Positions 18,069 through 27,333 of a DNA stretch of 64,000 bases are shown one piece after another (position 1 is the stretch's first letter; the number at the start of each line of letters is the position of its first letter). The notes below the pieces were generated by a model, which worked only from the letters and a program-made list of their open reading frames with translations, ran no database searches and was not told the DNA's origin. Origin of the DNA: Halodesulfovibrio sp. (GTDB lineage Bacteria > Desulfobacterota > Desulfovibrionia > Desulfovibrionales > Desulfovibrionaceae); assembly GCF_025210605.1 (NCBI RefSeq), contig NZ_JAOARI010000018.1:124001-188000 (forward strand), in the 5' to 3' direction. The translations under genes were made by a program, and so were the position numbers.

Positions 18069-18599
18069 ATGAAACAACTTTGGCTAGCAATCAAGGATCT
18101 GCCTCCAGAAGGCAAGGAAATAATCATCAACGATCAGTCCGTATGGCAAAGTCCGATTGATGAATTCGCTCTTCCCTACACTATTAAGGAAGAGCTTGCA
18201 GCCCGTTTATTCCTCATCCCTCAAGAAAAGGGATGTATTTTGCACGGTAGCATGACAGGTACTGTTAATCTGCCTTGCAACCGTTGCACTCAAGACGCAA
18301 CTGTCAACATCAACCAAAATTTTGATGAAGTATTCATACTTGACGAAGAGCTAAGTTCGGACGATACCGAACCTAACGTTCGCATCGTCAATGAAAGTAC
18401 TGGAATTGAAATTGAAGTTGCAGGCGTTCTTTGGGAAGAATTTGTTATCGCCCTTCCGGTCAAACCTTTATGCAAGGAAGACTGCAAGGGTCTTTGCGCT
18501 GAATGCGGCAAAGATTTAAACACTGGAAAATGCGAGTGTGAAGATTCAACACTCGATCCACGCTTTGCGGTTCTTAGAAACCTTAAAGTGGGTAAATAA
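18069..18599 (+). CDS. YceD / DUF177 family protein (23S rRNA accumulation)
   Basis: 176 aa. The DUF177 core shows the paired Cys motifs LPCNRCTQDATV (centre) and the C-terminal KPLCKEDCKGLCAECGKDLN, the hallmark zinc-ribbon-like 'lC..dCkGLCp.CG.nlN' of the family. Plant and bacterial members are needed for 23S rRNA accumulation. The gene sits directly before rpmF, as in most bacteria, and opens the forward block. Start ATG with AAGAGGACATCA upstream. Confidence 0.92.
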   Translation: MKQLWLAIKDLPPEGKEIIINDQSVWQSPIDEFALPYTIKEELAARLFLIPQEKGCILHGSMTGTVNLPCNRCTQDATVNINQNFDEVFILDEELSSDDTEPNVRIVNESTGIEIEVAGVLWEEFVIALPVKPLCKEDCKGLCAECGKDLNTGKCECEDSTLDPRFAVLRNLKVGK

Positions 18600-18651
18600 C
18601 GATTACGTCTTTCGGAATTCGTTCGAAAGCAGAATAAAGAGAGGATCTGTC

Positions 18652-18828
18652 ATGGCTGTAGCACAGAAAAGAAAATCCAAGTCCCGTAAGGGCATGCGTC
18701 GCTCCCACCACCGTGTGGCTGTACCTTCCGTAGTATACTGCGAATGCGGCGAAGCAGCGCTTCCACACCGCGTTTGTGCAGCTTGCGGCACTTACAACGG
18801 TCGTCAGATCAGTAAGGACGATGCATAG
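18652..18828 (+). CDS. rpmF: 50S ribosomal protein L32
   Basis: 58-aa ribosomal protein, typical L32: MAVAQKRKSKSRKGMRRSHH followed by a zinc ribbon made by CECG and CAACGTYNGR. Start ATG with GAGAGGA upstream. Its last codons overlap the start of plsX by 8 bases (plsX ATG at 18821, rpmF stop at 18826-18828), so translation of plsX is probably coupled to rpmF. Confidence 0.97.
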   Translation: MAVAQKRKSKSRKGMRRSHHRVAVPSVVYCECGEAALPHRVCAACGTYNGRQISKDDA

Positions 18829-19861
18829 CATTCCCGTTATAGCCGTAGACGCAATGGGCGGAGACATTGGTCCGTCCGTTAACGTCTCAGGTGCTATTAA
18901 GGCTGCTCGCACTTTCGGTATTAAGGTTATTCTTGTCGGTAACGAAAAGTTAATTAATGCCGAACTCGATAGGCTACCCCTAAAAGGGGTGGCCTATGAA
19001 GTTGTGCACACCGATGAGGTGGCAGGCATGGACGAGAAGCCTTCAGATATTCTTCGCCGTAAAAAAAATGCGTCCATTCAGATTGCATGCCGCCTTGTAA
19101 AAGAAGGCAAAGCAGATGGCATTGTAAGCGCCGGTAACTCCGGTGCTACTGTTGCATGCGGCATGTTTATTATTGGTCGCATTTCCGGCGTAGAACGTCC
19201 GGCTCTTGCGAGCGTAATGCCTACAGAAAAGAACCCTATTGTTCTTTTGGATGTAGGAGCCAACGTAGATTGTAAGCCTCAGCACCTGTTCCAGTTTGGC
19301 CTTATGGCTAACGCCTTTGCCCGTGACCTTCTGGAGTATGAATCTCCTAGAATTGGTCTGCTTTCTATTGGCGAAGAAGAGGGCAAAGGAAACACACAGG
19401 TAAAAGAAGCCTACGACCTGTTTAAACTTACAAACGATATCAACTTCCTAGGAAATGTTGAGGGACGTGACCTGTTTACAGGGGAAGTGGATGTTGTTGT
19501 ATGTGACGGTTTTGTAGGCAACGTGGCCTTGAAACTCAGCGAGGGCTTAAGCACCTCTATGGGTCGGCTGTTAAAACGACAGTTGATGTCTAGTACAATT
19601 GCAAAAATAGGCACGTTACTGGCCAGAAAAGCGTTTAAAAAATTCGCGAAAATCGTGGATTATGCCGAATACGGCGGCGCTCCGGTACTGGGTCTTAAGG
19701 GGATCGCGATTGTATGCCACGGCGCATCGAATGATAAAGCTATCTTCAACGCTGTTAAAATGGCATCTACTTTCGTACGCAAAAAAACAAATGAGCGCCT
19801 AGTCGAGGCAATCAGCGCCAATGAAGAGCTGACAAGCTTCGGCAGAGCTATTAAGAACTAA
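18821..19861 (+). CDS. plsX: Phosphate acyltransferase PlsX
   Basis: Converts acyl-ACP plus phosphate to acyl-phosphate, the acyl donor for glycerol-3-phosphate acylation (PlsY). 346 aa. The N-terminal AVDAMGGDIGP and central VSAGNSGATVA and LLDVGANVDCKP motifs are diagnostic. The start ATG lies inside the rpmF stop region; AAGGA 4 nt upstream is within rpmF. Linked to fabH 54 bases downstream. This rpmF-plsX-fabH order is conserved across many bacteria and ties membrane lipid synthesis to ribosome production. Confidence 0.96.
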   Translation: MHSIPVIAVDAMGGDIGPSVNVSGAIKAARTFGIKVILVGNEKLINAELDRLPLKGVAYEVVHTDEVAGMDEKPSDILRRKKNASIQIACRLVKEGKADGIVSAGNSGATVACGMFIIGRISGVERPALASVMPTEKNPIVLLDVGANVDCKPQHLFQFGLMANAFARDLLEYESPRIGLLSIGEEEGKGNTQVKEAYDLFKLTNDINFLGNVEGRDLFTGEVDVVVCDGFVGNVALKLSEGLSTSMGRLLKRQLMSSTIAKIGTLLARKAFKKFAKIVDYAEYGGAPVLGLKGIAIVCHGASNDKAIFNAVKMASTFVRKKTNERLVEAISANEELTSFGRAIKN

Positions 19862-19915
19862 AGCTGAGGCGGTGCAGTGTTACTGTGCCGCTTTGTGACT
19901 TTTCCGGAAACAGCA

Positions 19916-20905
19916 ATGAAAAAGCAATGTTACATCCGGGGCTTCGGAGCATTTGTTCCTGAAAAGGTTCTAACGAACTTCGACCTCGAAGCGATGGTCG
20001 ACACAAGCGACGAATGGATCAGAACTCGTACAGGCATCGAGCAGCGCCACATTGTGGCAGAAGGTCAGGCAACATCCGACCTTACAGCCCAAGCGGCAGA
20101 AGCTGCACTTGCTGATGCGAAAATGAACCGGGAAGAGTTATCCCATATTCTTGTGGCGACCTGTACTCCTGATGCCTACTGCCCTAACACGGCGTGCATC
20201 ACTGAGGACAAGCTGGGCTTAAAAGGGCGTATGGCTCTTGACGTAAGTGCCGCTTGTTCCGGCTTCTTGTATGGGTTAAAGCTTGCAAGCTCCCTTGCAC
20301 AAACAGAAGAAGATGCAAACATTCTTCTGTGCGGCGGCGAAACCATGTCATCCCGCATCAACTGGGAAGACCGCAACACCTGCGTTCTTTTCGGTGACGG
20401 CGCTGGTGCTGTAGTTATCTCCGCTACCCCCACTGAAGACTCCACAACTGTTGTAGACATCGAACTTTCCTCTGATGGCTCTTTATGCGAACTGCTGACA
20501 ATTCGCGGCGGCGGCTCTTCTCTGCCGTACAAAGTCGGACAGCAGGTTCCTGAAGAACACTTCATCATGATGCAAGGACGCGAAGTCTTTAAACATGCTG
20601 TCCGCAGCATGGTCGGCGTGTGTAACACTCTTATTGAACGCAACGGTCTTAGCCCTGACGATATCGACATTCTCATTCCGCATCAGGCGAATATGAGAAT
20701 CATTGAAGCTGTCGGCAAAAAACTTACTATCTCCAGCGAGCGAGTATTTGTTAATGTAGACAAGGTGGGCAACACATCCGCTGCGTCTATTCCGATTGCA
20801 CTTGGACAGGCTAAAGCAGCTGGCACTCTTGAACCGGGTAAAAATATTCTGCTGACAACATTCGGCGGCGGCTTTACCTGGGGTGCAGCACTGCTTAGAA
20901 CCTAG
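19916..20905 (+). CDS. fabH: 3-oxoacyl-ACP synthase III (KAS III)
   Basis: Condenses an acyl-CoA primer with malonyl-ACP to start fatty-acid synthesis. 329 aa. The Cys-His-Asn triad is visible: C114 in DVSAACSGF, His in LIPHQANMRI, and Asn in GNTSAASIP. The N-terminal GFGAFVPEKVLTN and DEWIRTRTGI are typical. The ATG at 19916 with CCGGAAA upstream is preferred to an earlier in-frame TTG. fabD, normally next, is absent; fabG follows. Confidence 0.95.
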   Translation: MKKQCYIRGFGAFVPEKVLTNFDLEAMVDTSDEWIRTRTGIEQRHIVAEGQATSDLTAQAAEAALADAKMNREELSHILVATCTPDAYCPNTACITEDKLGLKGRMALDVSAACSGFLYGLKLASSLAQTEEDANILLCGGETMSSRINWEDRNTCVLFGDGAGAVVISATPTEDSTTVVDIELSSDGSLCELLTIRGGGSSLPYKVGQQVPEEHFIMMQGREVFKHAVRSMVGVCNTLIERNGLSPDDIDILIPHQANMRIIEAVGKKLTISSERVFVNVDKVGNTSAASIPIALGQAKAAGTLEPGKNILLTTFGGGFTWGAALLRT

Positions 20906-21041
20906 AAATCGTATTGCTTGCCGTCTTTTCCCAAAAACTTAAATATTCTTCAATGTTACACAGCCAGTTTTGGGAATTGAAGTTATACTCTCTTTGAGGT
21001 ATAAGGCATTGCTTTTAACTCCTAACCAGAAGCGATTTATT

Positions 21042-21782
21042 ATGGAATTACTTTCAACAGCACTGGTTACCGGCGGTTCACGCGGAATTGGCAAAGCTAT
21101 TGCTGAACAGCTGGGCAAAGCCGGATTTCAGGTTTACCTCACATACGTTTCTAAGCCTGAAGAAGCTCAGAACGTAGCAGCTTCCATTGAAGCTGCTGGT
21201 GGTAAAGCAAAAGCGTTCAAATTAGATGTTGGCAATCCAGATGAGATTGCAACATTTTTTAAAGAAGAAATTAAAGACAAGGTGAAACTTGATGTTCTTG
21301 TTAACAATGCAGGTATCACCAAAGATGGTCTTCTCCTTCGTATGAAGAACGAAGACTTTGATCGTGTCATTAACGTAAACTTGCGCGGAGCTTTTGTTGC
21401 TTGTAGAGAAGCAGCAAAGATCATGAGCAAGCAACGCTGCGGTCGCATCATCAACCTTACTTCTGTAGTAGGTCAGATGGGCAACGCAGGTCAGGCTAAC
21501 TACTGCTCTGCTAAAGCAGGCATTATCGGTATGACAAAATCCATGGCAAAAGAACTCGGTGCCCGTAATATCACCGTTAACGCTGTTGCCCCCGGCTTTA
21601 TCAAAACCGATATGACAAATGCTCTTCCAGAGGCTGTTCGCAATGATTACGAAAAAGCAATTCCTCTTAAACGCATGGGCGATGTAGAAGATATTGCAAA
21701 CACCGTAGCCTTCCTTGCATCAAGCGGTGCTGGCTACATCACAGGGCAGGTTATTGCCGTTAACGGCGGCATGTACTGCTAG
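21042..21782 (+). CDS. fabG: 3-oxoacyl-ACP reductase
   Basis: NADPH-dependent short-chain dehydrogenase reducing 3-ketoacyl-ACP in the elongation cycle. 246 aa. TGGSRGIGKAIA binds the cofactor, NNAG follows, and the catalytic set is Asn, Ser (LTSVVGQ), Tyr and Lys (YCSAKAG). The start is ATG at 21042; the longer open frame upstream lacks a good ribosome site. It sits between fabH and acpP, as in the classical fab cluster. Confidence 0.93.
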   Translation: MELLSTALVTGGSRGIGKAIAEQLGKAGFQVYLTYVSKPEEAQNVAASIEAAGGKAKAFKLDVGNPDEIATFFKEEIKDKVKLDVLVNNAGITKDGLLLRMKNEDFDRVINVNLRGAFVACREAAKIMSKQRCGRIINLTSVVGQMGNAGQANYCSAKAGIIGMTKSMAKELGARNITVNAVAPGFIKTDMTNALPEAVRNDYEKAIPLKRMGDVEDIANTVAFLASSGAGYITGQVIAVNGGMYC

Positions 21783-21866
21783 CGGATTGCATCCGTAATA
21801 AAACTTTACTGCTTTCTTTCCAGAAGGCAAAATAACAAAAAAGAAAACAATCCATTGGAGGAATCC

Positions 21867-22097
21867 ATGTCTGCAGAAGCTAAAGTAAAACAGATCATCA
21901 TTGAGCAGCTCGGCGTATCTGAAGAAGAAGTAAAAAACAACGCTTCTTTCGTTGAAGACCTCGGCGCAGACTCTCTTGACCTCACCGAACTCATCATGGC
22001 TATGGAAGAAGAGTTCGGCGTAGAAATCGACGACGACGACGCACAGAAAATCCTGAAAGTTCAGGATGCATACGACTACATCGCAAAACAGCAGTAG
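21867..22097 (+). CDS. acpP: Acyl carrier protein
   Basis: 76-aa acidic helical carrier of fatty-acid intermediates. S36 in [15 protein letters not shown] is the 4'-phosphopantetheine attachment site. The start ATG follows GGAGG at a 6-nt spacing, a strong site suited to an abundant protein. It is followed by a 12-bp hairpin (22126-22155) before fabF. Confidence 0.98.
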   Translation: MSAEAKVKQIIIEQLGVSEEEVKNNASFVEDLGADSLDLTELIMAMEEEFGVEIDDDDAQKILKVQDAYDYIAKQQ

Positions 22098-22125
22098 TCC
22101 GCACTGTTACAGCGTTTTATATACA

Positions 22126-22155
22126 GGCGTCTTATGCTCGTTAGCATAAGACGCC
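22126..22155 (+). terminator. Hairpin between acpP and fabF, possible attenuator or processing site
   Basis: Perfect 12-bp stem GGCGTCTTATGC / GCATAAGACGCC with a 6-base loop. The following T content is poor, so it may allow read-through into fabF and protect or trim the acpP transcript. Confidence 0.6.
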
Positions 22156-22268
22156 TTACCCGCTTATTTTGACAGTACATTAATGAGGTAGTGCTGTCCG
22201 CGCAACGTACAGAGAAGCGGGTTGAACTAATCTCTTATACAGCGCACTTTTTCCCAGGAATGAAGCAT

Positions 22269-23516
22269 ATGACTGAAAAAAGAGTAGTAGTAACCGGCGT
22301 TGCCACCATTAACCCTCTCGGGAATGATGTTGACACCAGCTGGGAGAAACTTATTGCCGGAGAATCCGGCATCGGGCCTATCACCCAGTTTGATGCAAGT
22401 GAGTTTACTTCACAGATTGCAGGTGAAGTAAAAGACTTTAATGCAGCCGACCATATTCCGGCAAAACAGGCGCGTCGTATGGATCGCTTCGTACAGTTCG
22501 GTGTTGCCTGTGCAAAACAGCTCATGGAAGACTCCAAGTACGAAATAACTGACGAAAACGCCAAACGCGTCGGCGTTATGCTTGGCGTAGGTCTTGGTGG
22601 TCTCAATACTATCGAAACCTTCCATACTAAGCTCACCAGCGCGGGTCCTAATAAAATCAGCCCGTTCTGGATTCCGATGCTTATCTCGAACATGGCACCG
22701 GGGCAGGTTTCCATTTTCACTGGCGCAAAAGGTCCAAACCTTGTGTTCACCAGTGCCTGTGCGTCCGGTACTCATGCCATCGGACACGCATTTGAAGATA
22801 TTAAATCCGGTCGCTGTGATGCAATCATCACCGGCGGTGTAGAATCTACAATCACCCCTATGGGTGTTTCCGGCTTTACCGCGCTTAAAGCGCTTTGCAG
22901 CAACCGTAACGATGAGCCTACCAAAGCTTCCCGTCCGTTCGATGGTGAACGCTCCGGCTTTATCATCGGTGAAGGCGCAGGTCTCCTGCTGCTTGAATCA
23001 TACGATTCTGCAAAAGCACGCGGTGCAAAAATTTACGCAGAAGTTGTGGGCTTCGGTTCTACCGGTGATGCATACCATATGACTGCACCACGCGAAGATT
23101 CCGAAGGAATGGCTCAGTCCATGCTGAATGCTATTGAAGAAGCAGGCATTGAAACTGATGCTGTAGACTGCATCAACGCACACGGTACTTCCACCTCTCT
23201 TAACGACAAAGCAGAAACCGGTGCGATGAAAAAAGTCTTTGGGGATCATGCATACAACTTGCGTGTTTCCGCAAACAAATCCCAAACAGGTCACCTGCTA
23301 GGTGCCGCTGGCGGTATGGAAGGAGTATTCTCCTGCCTGACGCTCGATAAGGGGGTTGTTCCGGGAACCGCAAACCATGAAACACCCGACCCAGAATGCG
23401 ATCTGAACTACATGGGGAATGGTTCAGAAGAGTATCAAGCTGAGTACGTACTCAGCAACAACTTCGGTTTTGGCGGCACCAACGCAAGTGTGCTGTTCAA
23501 ACGTTTCGAAGGGTAA
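22269..23516 (+). CDS. fabF: 3-oxoacyl-ACP synthase II (KAS II)
   Basis: Elongation condensing enzyme, 415 aa. C164 in TSACASG, His in NAHGTSTSLND, and His in KSQTGHLLGAAG form the Cys-His-His triad. The C-terminal NNFGFGGTNASV loop is typical. The ATG at 22269 is preferred because AGGA lies 8 nt upstream; an ATG 9 bases earlier falls too close to that site. Confidence 0.96.
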   Translation: MTEKRVVVTGVATINPLGNDVDTSWEKLIAGESGIGPITQFDASEFTSQIAGEVKDFNAADHIPAKQARRMDRFVQFGVACAKQLMEDSKYEITDENAKRVGVMLGVGLGGLNTIETFHTKLTSAGPNKISPFWIPMLISNMAPGQVSIFTGAKGPNLVFTSACASGTHAIGHAFEDIKSGRCDAIITGGVESTITPMGVSGFTALKALCSNRNDEPTKASRPFDGERSGFIIGEGAGLLLLESYDSAKARGAKIYAEVVGFGSTGDAYHMTAPREDSEGMAQSMLNAIEEAGIETDAVDCINAHGTSTSLNDKAETGAMKKVFGDHAYNLRVSANKSQTGHLLGAAGGMEGVFSCLTLDKGVVPGTANHETPDPECDLNYMGNGSEEYQAEYVLSNNFGFGGTNASVLFKRFEG

Positions 23517-23589
23517 TGTGTGGGCGTACACGGCAAGCTGCTGTGTACGCCCTTTTTCTTCCTCATTTAAATCGTAAGGGGCATCACTC

Positions 23590-24828
23590 ATGGATGAAGT
23601 TTTTATCCAAGATCCTGAAGTAGGCCGTTCTATTTTTCAGGAAATCGATCGCCAGACCGGTGGGCTTGAATTAATCGCATCAGAAAACTTTGTGTCCGCA
23701 GCTGTACGCCAAACTCAAGGCTCAGTACTTACTCACAAGTATGCAGAAGGCTACCCGGGCAAGCGCTACTACGGTGGTTGTGAATACGTAGACGTTACCG
23801 AAACCATCGCTATCGAACGCGCAAAAGAAATCTTTGGTGCAGAATATGTTAACGTGCAGCCGCACTCCGGCAGTCAGGCTAACATGGCAGCGTACTATGC
23901 CATCGCGAACGCGGGCGATACTGTACTGGGTATGGACCTCTCCCACGGGGGACACCTTACACACGGCAGCCCTGTCAACTTCTCCGGTAAGTTCTTTGAT
24001 GTAAAAGCGTACGGTGTAGACCGTGAGACTGGTCGTATTGATTACGATAATGTTCTCAAACTTGCGAAAGAGCATAAGCCTACTGTTATTATTGCAGGCG
24101 CAAGTGCTTACCCTAGAGAAATTGATTTTGCGAAATTCCGTGCTATCGCAGACGAAGTAGGCGCAAAGCTGTTTGTAGACATGGCGCATATTGCAGGTTT
24201 AGTTGCAGCTGGTTTGCATAACTCACCTGTTCCACATGCACATGTAACAACAACTACTACACACAAAACCCTGCGCGGTCCTCGCGGCGGTATGATTCTT
24301 TCCACAGAAGATCTGAGCAAGCCGTTGAACAGCCAGATTTTCCCTGGAATCCAAGGCGGCCCACTCATGCACGTGATTGCAGCTAAAGCAGTTGCATTCG
24401 GCGAAGCTTTACGTCCTGAGTACAAAGTCTACCAGCAGCAGGTTATCGATAATGCTAAAACCATGGGACAGGCTCTTCTTGATGAAGGCTTCAATCTGGT
24501 TTCCGGTGGTACAGACAACCACCTCCTGCTCATCGACCTGACCAATAAAGATATCACTGGTAAAGAAGCACAGCTTGCTCTTGATAAAGCTGGCATCACT
24601 ACCAACAAAAACACTGTTCCTTTTGAAACACGCAGCCCGTTTGTTACTTCCGGTATTCGCATCGGAACACCGGCACTTACAAGCCGCGGTATGAAAGAAG
24701 CAGAAATGCAGCAAGTAGCAGCTTGGCTTGTTGATGCGCTCAAGCACATCGACAATGATGCGTACCTTGCCAACATACACAAGCAGGTTACGGCGTTCGC
24801 GCGTACATTCCCGCTTTTCGCTTGGTAA
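23590..24828 (+). CDS. glyA: Serine hydroxymethyltransferase
   Basis: PLP enzyme exchanging serine and glycine with loading of one-carbon units onto tetrahydrofolate. 412 aa. K226 in [14 protein letters not shown] is the PLP lysine, with [10 protein letters not shown] and [10 protein letters not shown] also conserved. Last gene before the strong terminator at 24835. Its product supplies glycine and methylene-THF, a cofactor used by TrmFO, whose gene is elsewhere in the window. Confidence 0.97.
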   Translation: MDEVFIQDPEVGRSIFQEIDRQTGGLELIASENFVSAAVRQTQGSVLTHKYAEGYPGKRYYGGCEYVDVTETIAIERAKEIFGAEYVNVQPHSGSQANMAAYYAIANAGDTVLGMDLSHGGHLTHGSPVNFSGKFFDVKAYGVDRETGRIDYDNVLKLAKEHKPTVIIAGASAYPREIDFAKFRAIADEVGAKLFVDMAHIAGLVAAGLHNSPVPHAHVTTTTTHKTLRGPRGGMILSTEDLSKPLNSQIFPGIQGGPLMHVIAAKAVAFGEALRPEYKVYQQQVIDNAKTMGQALLDEGFNLVSGGTDNHLLLIDLTNKDITGKEAQLALDKAGITTNKNTVPFETRSPFVTSGIRIGTPALTSRGMKEAEMQQVAAWLVDALKHIDNDAYLANIHKQVTAFARTFPLFAW

Positions 24829-24834
24829 CACACT

Positions 24835-24866
24835 AAGCCGGGGATTCTTCCCCGGCTTTTTTTTTT
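24835..24866 (+). terminator. Strong terminator after glyA
   Basis: Stem AAGCCGGGGA / TCCCCGGCTT with a tetra-base loop and a run of ten T. It ends the forward block that begins near 18.0 kb. Confidence 0.93.
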
Positions 24867-25025
24867 GCTCATGCTTCCTGCTTTTCGCTTTTATACTTTG
24901 GGTGATTTTTTAAATTATCTATGGTGGCTTGACTGCAACAAGTCAGACACATATCGTATCTGTCCCGTAATCATTTTTACAAATCAACGTCCCATTAGAA
25001 ACACCTCCCGTCGGAGTTATTATCA

Positions 25026-25490
25026 ATGCAGCAGAGACTTCCTTGGCCTCAATATTTCATGGACATAACCTACATGGTTGCCGAACGCTCTACTTGTCTT
25101 CGCCGTAAAGTTGGCGCTATCGCAGTTAAAGACAAACGCATTCTTGCAACAGGCTACAATGGCGCCCCTGCCAGCACATCACATTGTCTGGATATTGGAT
25201 GTCTTCGTGCCGAACTGGGCATTCCTTCCGGTCAGCGTCACGAAATGTGCCGCGGACTTCATGCAGAGCAAAATGTTATCATTCAGGCAGCTGTTCACGG
25301 GGTATCCCTTGCTGGTGCAGAAATTTACTGTACCACCATGCCGTGCCTTATTTGCACTAAAATGCTGCTTAACTGCGGTATCAAAGGTGTTTACTATGTA
25401 GAAGGCTACAATGATGAACTTGCAGCAGCTATGGTACAAGAAGCTGGCATTCCGTTCACTAAAATAGATCATGTAGTCAGAGGCGCATAA
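25026..25490 (+). CDS. dCMP / cytidine deaminase family protein (ComEB-like)
   Basis: Zinc deaminase, 154 aa, probably converting dCMP to dUMP for thymidylate synthesis. Zinc site: HAEQN and PCLICTKML (PCxxC), with a second Cys/His cluster early on ([24 protein letters not shown]) that fits the dCMP deaminase branch. Start ATG with CGGAG upstream. The stop TAA overlaps the ATG of ribD by one base, so this gene heads the riboflavin operon. Confidence 0.9.
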   Translation: MQQRLPWPQYFMDITYMVAERSTCLRRKVGAIAVKDKRILATGYNGAPASTSHCLDIGCLRAELGIPSGQRHEMCRGLHAEQNVIIQAAVHGVSLAGAEIYCTTMPCLICTKMLLNCGIKGVYYVEGYNDELAAAMVQEAGIPFTKIDHVVRGA

Positions 25491-26605
25491 TGCAGCACCG
25501 CAATGCCCATTTTATGCGCCGTGCCATTGCGTTGGCTGAAAAAGGACGAGGAACTGCCGCCCCCAACCCGACTGTTGGAGCTGTGCTCGTCAAGCACGGA
25601 CAAATTGTTGCTGAAGGATATCACACTGCATGTGGGCAACCGCATGCAGAAATAGAGTGCCTTCGCAACGCTGCCGAAAACAATATTTCTCCAAGCGATT
25701 GCAGCATGTATGTTACGCTTGAGCCATGCAATCATTACGGAAAAACTCCCCCTTGCTCCAAAGCTATTTTAGATGCTGGCATCAAGCATGTTGTCGTAGG
25801 GTTAGAAGACCCTAACCCGAAAGCTAAAGGCGGCGCACAATTTTTACGCGAAAACGGCGTGACTGTTGAAACAGGCATGCTTGAAGAAGAGTGCCGAAAC
25901 CTTGTAGCAGATTTCCTCACTTGGATTCAGACGCCCTACCCTTTCACTGTACTGAAACTAGCCTCTACATTGGATGGAAAAATTGCCACCAAGACAGGAC
26001 ATTCTCAATGGATCAGCTGCGAAGAATCTCGAAAGCGAGTCCATGAGCTTAGGAAAAAAGTACAGGCAGTTATCGTCGGTGGGGGAACATTCTATGCAGA
26101 CAATCCTCAATTGACCTGCCGTCTGGAAGGCGTTGAGCAGCAACCGCTTGCTGTAATTATAACCAAGCATCTTCCGGAAGACCCAGCACAGTTTACACTC
26201 TTGAAAGAGCGTCCTGAGCAAGTTATTTTCTGGACAAATGAAGAATCTGCATTATCTGAAACAGCAAGGAAGCTACAGACAATAGGCTGTTCTGTTGTAA
26301 GCTTACCGGAGCAAAACGGGAACCTTGATCTTGCAGCAGGGCTTATCTGGCTGCGTGAGGAAAAAAAGTGCCTCTATACCCTTTGCGAAGGCGGAGGAAA
26401 ATTGGCATTATCGCTTCTTGAGAACAATCTCGTAAACGAATTTCAGTTGCATATGGCTCCCAAAATTGTCGGAGATCACAACGCACCCGACATCTTTTCT
26501 GGTAGAACTATCGCAACAATGGACGAAGCGCTCCGCTTACGAATTATCAAAACGGAACTTAGCGGCGATGATGTCATACTGACATTACGCCGACAGGAAA
26601 TTTAG
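25490..26605 (+). CDS. ribD: Bifunctional diaminohydroxyphosphoribosylaminopyrimidine deaminase / 5-amino-6-(5-phosphoribosylamino)uracil reductase
   Basis: Two successive steps of riboflavin synthesis. 371 aa. The N-terminal deaminase (residues ~1-145) has the zinc motifs HAEIECL and EPCNHYGKTPPC; the C-terminal reductase (~150-371) has TLDGKIATKTGHSQWIS and the NADPH-site GGGTFYADNP. It starts at an ATG overlapping the dCMP deaminase stop, so translation is coupled. ribE follows one base after its stop codon. Confidence 0.95.
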   Translation: MQHRNAHFMRRAIALAEKGRGTAAPNPTVGAVLVKHGQIVAEGYHTACGQPHAEIECLRNAAENNISPSDCSMYVTLEPCNHYGKTPPCSKAILDAGIKHVVVGLEDPNPKAKGGAQFLRENGVTVETGMLEEECRNLVADFLTWIQTPYPFTVLKLASTLDGKIATKTGHSQWISCEESRKRVHELRKKVQAVIVGGGTFYADNPQLTCRLEGVEQQPLAVIITKHLPEDPAQFTLLKERPEQVIFWTNEESALSETARKLQTIGCSVVSLPEQNGNLDLAAGLIWLREEKKCLYTLCEGGGKLALSLLENNLVNEFQLHMAPKIVGDHNAPDIFSGRTIATMDEALRLRIIKTELSGDDVILTLRRQEI

Positions 26606-26606
26606 C

Positions 26607-27269
26607 ATGTTCACAGGAATAATTCTTGGACAGGGTGAAGTCCGCTCTGTTCAGAATATGGGCAAAGAAACACGCCTTACAATTATACCACGCTGCGAGC
26701 TGACCGACTACGTACTCGGTGAATCCATCGCAACCAACGGCGTATGCCTTACTGTTGAAGAGTTCGGCGCTGACTGGTTTACTGTTTATGCTTCTGCGGA
26801 AACAATGGGGCTTACCAACCTTGGTAAGCTTAAATCCGGCAGTAAAGTAAACCTGGAACGCGCTCTTACAATGGGTGACCGCCTTGGCGGACACATTGTA
26901 AGCGGACACGTTGACTGTATCGGCACTGTAGATTCTGTACGTCCGGCAGGGCTTTCAAAAATCTACAAAATTTCTTTCCCGCAAGAGTTCGAAACGCAGG
27001 TTATCCCTAAAGGTTCAGTTACCCTTGATGGAATCAGCCTCACAGTTAATGCTTGTGGAAACAATTTTCTGGAAGTAAACATTATCCCCGAAACTCAAAA
27101 GATCACTACAATAGCCCAGTGGAATCCGGGATACAGTGTTAATATAGAGACGGACGTGATTGGAAAATACGTTCAACGCATGCTTGGGGCATGGCAGCCC
27201 AATGCTGCGCAGGAGAAATCTGCTCCTTCCTCTATTACTGAAGAGTTTCTCAGAAAAAATGGATTTTAA
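26607..27269 (+). CDS. ribE: Riboflavin synthase, alpha subunit
   Basis: Dismutates two 6,7-dimethyl-8-ribityllumazine molecules to riboflavin. 220 aa as two lumazine-binding repeats: MFTGIILGQGEV... with NGVCLTVE, and a second half with GHIVSGHVDCIG and DGISLTVNAC. ATG with AGGAAA upstream. Follows ribD with almost no gap. Confidence 0.95.
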   Translation: MFTGIILGQGEVRSVQNMGKETRLTIIPRCELTDYVLGESIATNGVCLTVEEFGADWFTVYASAETMGLTNLGKLKSGSKVNLERALTMGDRLGGHIVSGHVDCIGTVDSVRPAGLSKIYKISFPQEFETQVIPKGSVTLDGISLTVNACGNNFLEVNIIPETQKITTIAQWNPGYSVNIETDVIGKYVQRMLGAWQPNAAQEKSAPSSITEEFLRKNGF

Positions 27270-27333
27270 TTTTCGCATTCATTAATCTGCTTCGTGGGAC
27301 ATGCAGTTTAAGAACATACAACGAGGTGCGACA

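Noticed and set aside
20176..20676. Antisense frame (166 codons) in fabH
   Set aside because: Shadow of fabH.
24867..25025. FMN riboswitch before the riboflavin block
   Set aside because: No aptamer-like arrangement; the spacer is short and AT-rich.
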